8,131 bases of DNA, taken from NCBI GenBank assembly GCA_015523575.1, contig WAJZ01000151.1, positions 1-8,131 of the forward strand, given 5' to 3'. The notes beneath the pieces were generated by a model, which made no database searches, was not told where the DNA came from, and saw only the letters and a program-made list of their open reading frames with translations. This DNA is from Candidatus Hestiella acidicharens. GTDB taxonomy: Archaea; Thermoproteota; Thermoprotei_A; Sulfolobales; Acidilobaceae. Every line of letters starts with the position of its first letter. Within the stretch, counting starts at the first letter, position 1. Below are positions 5,503 to 8,131 of the stretch, one piece after another. Made by a program: the position numbers and the translations under genes.

Positions 5503-5665
5503 ATTCCCACCACATTAATACTTTTGCCTAAAGATTAATACGTTCGATTATCACCTTTTAATGTTGTAAATACGAAGACTTAAACTTAATGTGAAGCCAC
5601 AAGATCTAAAGGCTCAATATAGAATTTAGGCTTTAAACACCCTAAAAAAAGTGGTGGAATACAAC
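5503..5665. promoter_or_regulatory. Divergent region between ThrRS-ed and radA, with radA promoter candidates
   Basis: For radA, two TATA-like sequences are visible: CAATATAGAA at 5615-5624 and CTTTAAAC at 5631-5638. They predict transcript starts near 5645 or 5660, both just before GTG 5666 and too late for the GTG codons at 5651/5654 to be comfortable starts. For the minus-strand ThrRS-ed gene, TATTAAT-like sequences near 5531-5540 and 5514-5522 are weak candidates. I find no RNA gene or further ORF here. Individual boxes are tentative. Confidence 0.4.
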
Positions 5666-6640
5666 GTGAGTACAAGTAGTGAGGAACAAAGGAATAAGCC
5701 AAAAGACATAACAGATCTCCCAGGCATTGGACCGAATACTGCCCAGAAGTTAATAGAATCTGGCTACACAAGCATAGAGGCATTAGCGGTCGCTACTCCT
5801 CAAGAGATAGCACAAGTTACTGGCATACCAATACCAACCGCTCAAAAAATAGTAAGCTCAGCAAGGAGCACACTTGATATAAAGTTTAAAACGGCGTTAG
5901 AGTTAAAGAAGGAAAGAATGAATGTACATAAAATAACTACTGGTAGTAAAAGTCTTGATGACCTATTGGGTGGAGGGATTGAAACCAAAGACATGACGGA
6001 ATTTTTTGGCGAATATGGCACTGGAAAGACGCAAATATGCCATCAACTAGCCGTTAACGTCCAAATGCCAGAGGATAAGGGAGGTCTTAATGCAAAGGCC
6101 GTATTTATTGATACAGAGGGAACCTTTAGATGGGAAAGGATAGAACAACTGGCTATTGGAATAAACCTTGATCCAGATAAAGTGATGGAAAACATATACT
6201 GGATAAGAGCAGTTAACAGCCATCATCAGATGGCCATAGTTGACCAGTTATATGATATGCTTTCAAAAGACAACATAAAACTGGTTATACTGGATTCTCT
6301 AACTAGCCATTTTAGGGCAGAGTTTCCTGGAAGAGAAAATCTTGCTATGCGGCAGCAATTGCTTAACAGGCATCTACATCAGCTCATAAGGCTAGCAGAG
6401 ATATATGATGTTGCAGTAGTAGTGACAAACCAAGTTATGTCAAGACCAGATATATTCTATGGCGATCCAACAGCTGCTGTCGGTGGGCATATAGTAGGTC
6501 ATGCGCCAGGAATTAGAGTTCAACTAAAAAGAAGCAGAGGGAACAAAAGAATAGCAAGGGTCGTAGATGCTCCTCACCTACCGGAAGGTGAGACTGTATT
6601 CATAATCTCTGAATATGGAATCAGGGACGTCGAAGAGTAG
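5666..6640 (+). CDS. radA: DNA recombinase RadA (archaeal RecA/Rad51 homologue)
   Basis: RadA forms filaments on single-stranded DNA and carries out strand exchange in homologous recombination and fork repair. The protein has an N-terminal helix-hairpin-helix domain (about 14-68, [18 protein letters not shown]), the polymerisation motif FKTA (74-77), Walker A GEYGTGKT (115-122), the RecA-family [13 protein letters not shown] (147-159), Walker B LVILD (206-210), and DNA-binding loop 2 with [17 protein letters not shown] (266-282). The match to crenarchaeal RadA is strong end to end and ends in the usual RDVEE. I start at GTG 5666 (MSTSSEEQ, 324 residues), preceded by GGTGG at 5653-5657. GTG codons at 5651 and 5654 would add up to five residues but sit at or before the predicted transcript start and have no ribosome site. 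It heads a four-gene run; the next frame opens two bases after its stop. Confidence 0.98.
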   Translation: MSTSSEEQRNKPKDITDLPGIGPNTAQKLIESGYTSIEALAVATPQEIAQVTGIPIPTAQKIVSSARSTLDIKFKTALELKKERMNVHKITTGSKSLDDLLGGGIETKDMTEFFGEYGTGKTQICHQLAVNVQMPEDKGGLNAKAVFIDTEGTFRWERIEQLAIGINLDPDKVMENIYWIRAVNSHHQMAIVDQLYDMLSKDNIKLVILDSLTSHFRAEFPGRENLAMRQQLLNRHLHQLIRLAEIYDVAVVVTNQVMSRPDIFYGDPTAAVGGHIVGHAPGIRVQLKRSRGNKRIARVVDAPHLPEGETVFIISEYGIRDVEE

Positions 6641-6642
6641 AA

Positions 6643-7314
6643 GTGTTGAGGTTGATGCTAGCCTCTGTGATACAATACTTCATAATAGCACTGGTAATAG
6701 GGGTACTATCTTTAACATCTTATTATGATATAAAGTATAGAGAAGTTGACACATACATATGGTATCTATCAATAAAAATAGGCTTTGTGTTATCTTTTAC
6801 CTCTTTCTATTTCCTATATCCAATAAGGGTTTTGTTATTCTATTATTTGATAAGCCTATTGAGCATCATAGGCATAGCAATTGCATACCTTACAGGCCAC
6901 ATAGGTGGTGGAGATTTATGGGCATCAGCCTTCATCGCTCTTTCTTTACCTATAAATCCACTAGGTGGGGTGCTACCTCCCATAATACTAATCCTGCTTA
7001 TCGGTGCATTACTTGAGCTTTCTACGAGAACATTTATAAACATATCCGCGTGTAGGAAGGCAAACATATTTAATAAAAGGTGCTTCTCATCGTCTCCAAT
7101 AAAGGCCTATGATCTTATAAAGGAAAATAAATACAAATGGTACTTCGCTGTATCTACTTCGAAGGACATTTCATATGACGACCCACATGAAACGGTACTA
7201 ATGGAATCGAAAGGAGACTTCGATAAAATAATTTGGGCAGAACCTGGTCTACCTTTTTTAGTATTCATATTAATAAGTATCCCTGTAGGACTATTAGTGG
7301 ATATGATAATCTAA
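6643..7314 (+). CDS. A24-family membrane aspartyl peptidase (prepilin/preflagellin peptidase-like)
   Basis: The 223-residue membrane protein carries both catalytic aspartates of the A24 family: D29 in SYYDIKYREVD, just after the first membrane helix, and D91 in GHIGGGDLW, the GxGD motif. Hydrophobic segments lie at about 9-26, 41-58, 62-83, 93-125 (probably two helices) and 201-221. A hydrophilic stretch of about 70 residues (130-198) precedes the last helix, and the WAEPGLPFLVFI motif resembles the end of FlaK-type peptidases. Such enzymes trim class III signal peptides from archaellin and pilin precursors at the membrane. No pilin or archaellin gene is nearby, so substrates would be encoded elsewhere, and a divergent role is possible. 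The start is uncertain: GTG 6643, TTG 6646, TTG 6652 and ATG 6655 all lie in the first 15 bases. It sits two bases after radA and ten before the HIT gene. Confidence 0.85.
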   Translation: MLRLMLASVIQYFIIALVIGVLSLTSYYDIKYREVDTYIWYLSIKIGFVLSFTSFYFLYPIRVLLFYYLISLLSIIGIAIAYLTGHIGGGDLWASAFIALSLPINPLGGVLPPIILILLIGALLELSTRTFINISACRKANIFNKRCFSSSPIKAYDLIKENKYKWYFAVSTSKDISYDDPHETVLMESKGDFDKIIWAEPGLPFLVFILISIPVGLLVDMII

Positions 7315-7324
7315 GGGGAAAGAA

Positions 7325-7858
7325 ATGAATTGGCAACCGGCTTGGTACCGTAACATATGGGCACCTTGGAGGATGGAATATATAAGGAATGCAACAAAAA
7401 TTAAAGAAGAAGGATGCATATTTTGTAAGGCTTTAACAACAAAAGAGAAGGAATCATTAGTGTTATGCAAAGGTAATACTGCATTCATAATACTAAATAG
7501 GTTTCCATATAATCCCGGTCACCTCATGATAGCCCCCCTCAGGCATGTAAGTAGCTTAGAGGATCTAGAAAGGGATGAATTAAGCGAAATAGGTGTTTTG
7601 ATAAAGATAGCCATTTTATCGCTAAAAAAAGCCTACAGACCTGAAGGTTTTAATATAGGCGTGAATATAGGAGAGGTAGCTGGTGCTGGCGTCCCGGGAC
7701 ATGTGCATGTACATGTAGTTCCGAGGTGGAATGGGGATTCTAACTACATGACCGTAATAGGTGGGGCTAAAGTAATTCCGCAATCCTTAGAAGAGTCCTA
7801 TAATCTCTTAAAGCCTATAATACTGGAGGTTGCTAAGGGTTATGAACTATGTAAATAA
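7325..7858 (+). CDS. HIT-family nucleotide phosphorylase/hydrolase (Ap4A phosphorylase-like)
   Basis: The 177-residue protein belongs to the histidine triad family. The triad is GHVHVHVVPRW (125-135), with H126, H128 and the likely nucleophile H130. NRFPYNPGHLMIAP (58-71) and GFNIGVNIGEVAGAG (108-122) form the nucleotide pocket. C31-x2-C34 may bind zinc. The opening WAPWRMEYI (12-20) and RWNGDSNYMTVIGG (134-147) resemble diadenosine tetraphosphate phosphorylases of actinobacteria and archaea rather than the small Hint proteins. The probable role is breaking down dinucleoside polyphosphates or related adenylated nucleotides in the cytoplasm; the substrate is inferred from similarity. The ATG has a purine-rich AAGGGGAAAG ribosome site directly upstream and lies 10 bases after the A24 gene. 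Its 3' end overlaps the DHH gene by 17 bases. Confidence 0.93.
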   Translation: MNWQPAWYRNIWAPWRMEYIRNATKIKEEGCIFCKALTTKEKESLVLCKGNTAFIILNRFPYNPGHLMIAPLRHVSSLEDLERDELSEIGVLIKIAILSLKKAYRPEGFNIGVNIGEVAGAGVPGHVHVHVVPRWNGDSNYMTVIGGAKVIPQSLEESYNLLKPIILEVAKGYELCK

Positions 7859-8131
7859 CCTCTTCATAATTACTCATAACGACCTAGACGGGATGGGTGG
7901 GGCAGCTGCTTTCATGAGAATACTAGAAAAAAGTCCAGAAGAAGTAACAACAATCTTTGCAGAACCTTATAACTTAGACTTCTTCCTAGAAAACGTATCG
8001 GAATCTATAGAAAGAGGCGACCTGTTAGTTATAACAGATATAGGATCTAATAACTCAATTTTTGAAAATGTATGTAATGCAATCAAAAAAATAATATCTA
8101 AAGGCGCCAGAATAGAGGGGTATGACCACCA
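7842..8131 (+). CDS. DHH-family phosphoesterase, N-terminal part only
   Basis: The frame starts at ATG 7842, inside the end of the HIT gene, and runs off the right edge after 96 complete codons. The visible part shows DHH motif I as THNDLDGMGGAA (11-22, metal ligands H12, D14, D16), motif II as ITDIGSN (64-70, D66), and motif III GYDH (93-96); the final partial codon CA fits the second histidine of DHH. All expected ligands are present, so an active manganese-dependent phosphodiesterase is likely, such as a RecJ-like exonuclease, a nanoRNase or a cyclic-dinucleotide hydrolase. The missing C-terminal DHHA1 part would be needed to choose. A GGAGGT site lies 12 bases before the ATG and AAGGG closer still. 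The 17-base overlap with the HIT gene implies translational coupling at the end of the radA run. Confidence 0.88.
   Translation, partial: MNYVNNLFIITHNDLDGMGGAAAFMRILEKSPEEVTTIFAEPYNLDFFLENVSESIERGDLLVITDIGSNNSIFENVCNAIKKIISKGARIEGYDH

Noticed and set aside
5586..5783. 65-codon minus-strand frame across the radA start
   Set aside because: It overlaps the radA promoter and helix-hairpin-helix domain antisense and has no supporting signal.
1..8131. CRISPR arrays, insertion sequences, integrase sites at the tRNA, or a novel defence system
   Set aside because: No regularly spaced repeats, transposase or integrase frames, terminal inverted repeats, or duplicated tRNA 3' end were found; the genes are conserved housekeeping types.

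Overview
The window looks like chromosome from a thermophilic archaeon of the Thermoproteota (Crenarchaeota). The strongest lineage marker is a 56-residue Cren7 chromatin protein (minus strand, 3598-3768), a family typical of Crenarchaeota. Also archaeal are an Orc1/Cdc6 replication initiator, a RadA recombinase, a threonyl-tRNA synthetase relative that keeps the archaeal editing domain but not the catalytic core (a crenarchaeal arrangement), TATA-box promoters, GGAGGTGA-type ribosome sites and TTG/GTG starts. The DNA is AT-rich. I cannot name the genus; AT-rich relatives of Desulfurococcales, Fervidicoccales or Acidilobales would fit.

Layout. 1-773 (minus strand): a partial CinA/MoCF-domain protein preceded by tRNA-Ala(GGC), probably one transcription unit. 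774-874: a short divergent region with a TATA element usable in both directions and a cluster of TTTCCA/TGGAA inverted repeats matching the core of the archaeal origin recognition box. 875-2640 (plus): orc1/cdc6, then a DUF99 (endonuclease dU family) gene overlapping it by 10 bases. 2690-3583 (plus): a metallo-beta-lactamase-fold hydrolase. 3598-3768 (minus): cren7. 3769-3944: a second divergent promoter region. 3945-4097 (plus): a 50-residue two-CxxC zinc-ribbon protein. 4078-5502 (minus): the ThrRS editing subunit. 5503-5665: a third divergent region. 5666-8131 (plus): a tight run of radA, an A24 (prepilin/preflagellin-type) membrane peptidase, a HIT-family protein and a DHH phosphoesterase that runs off the end.

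Taken together, much of the window serves DNA replication, recombination, packaging and base repair (Orc1/Cdc6, candidate origin motifs, DUF99, Cren7, RadA), with translation quality control (ThrRS-ed, tRNA-Ala) and nucleotide turnover (HIT, DHH) interleaved. I see no mobile element, CRISPR array or sign of recent transfer, and no stretch over 300 bases lacks a gene. The best lead is the origin-box-like repeat cluster between the predicted orc1/cdc6 promoter and its start codon, which could act in origin recognition, in autoregulation, or as an RNA hairpin over the ribosome site. Two small genes (cren7 and the zinc ribbon) are easily missed by length-limited gene callers.
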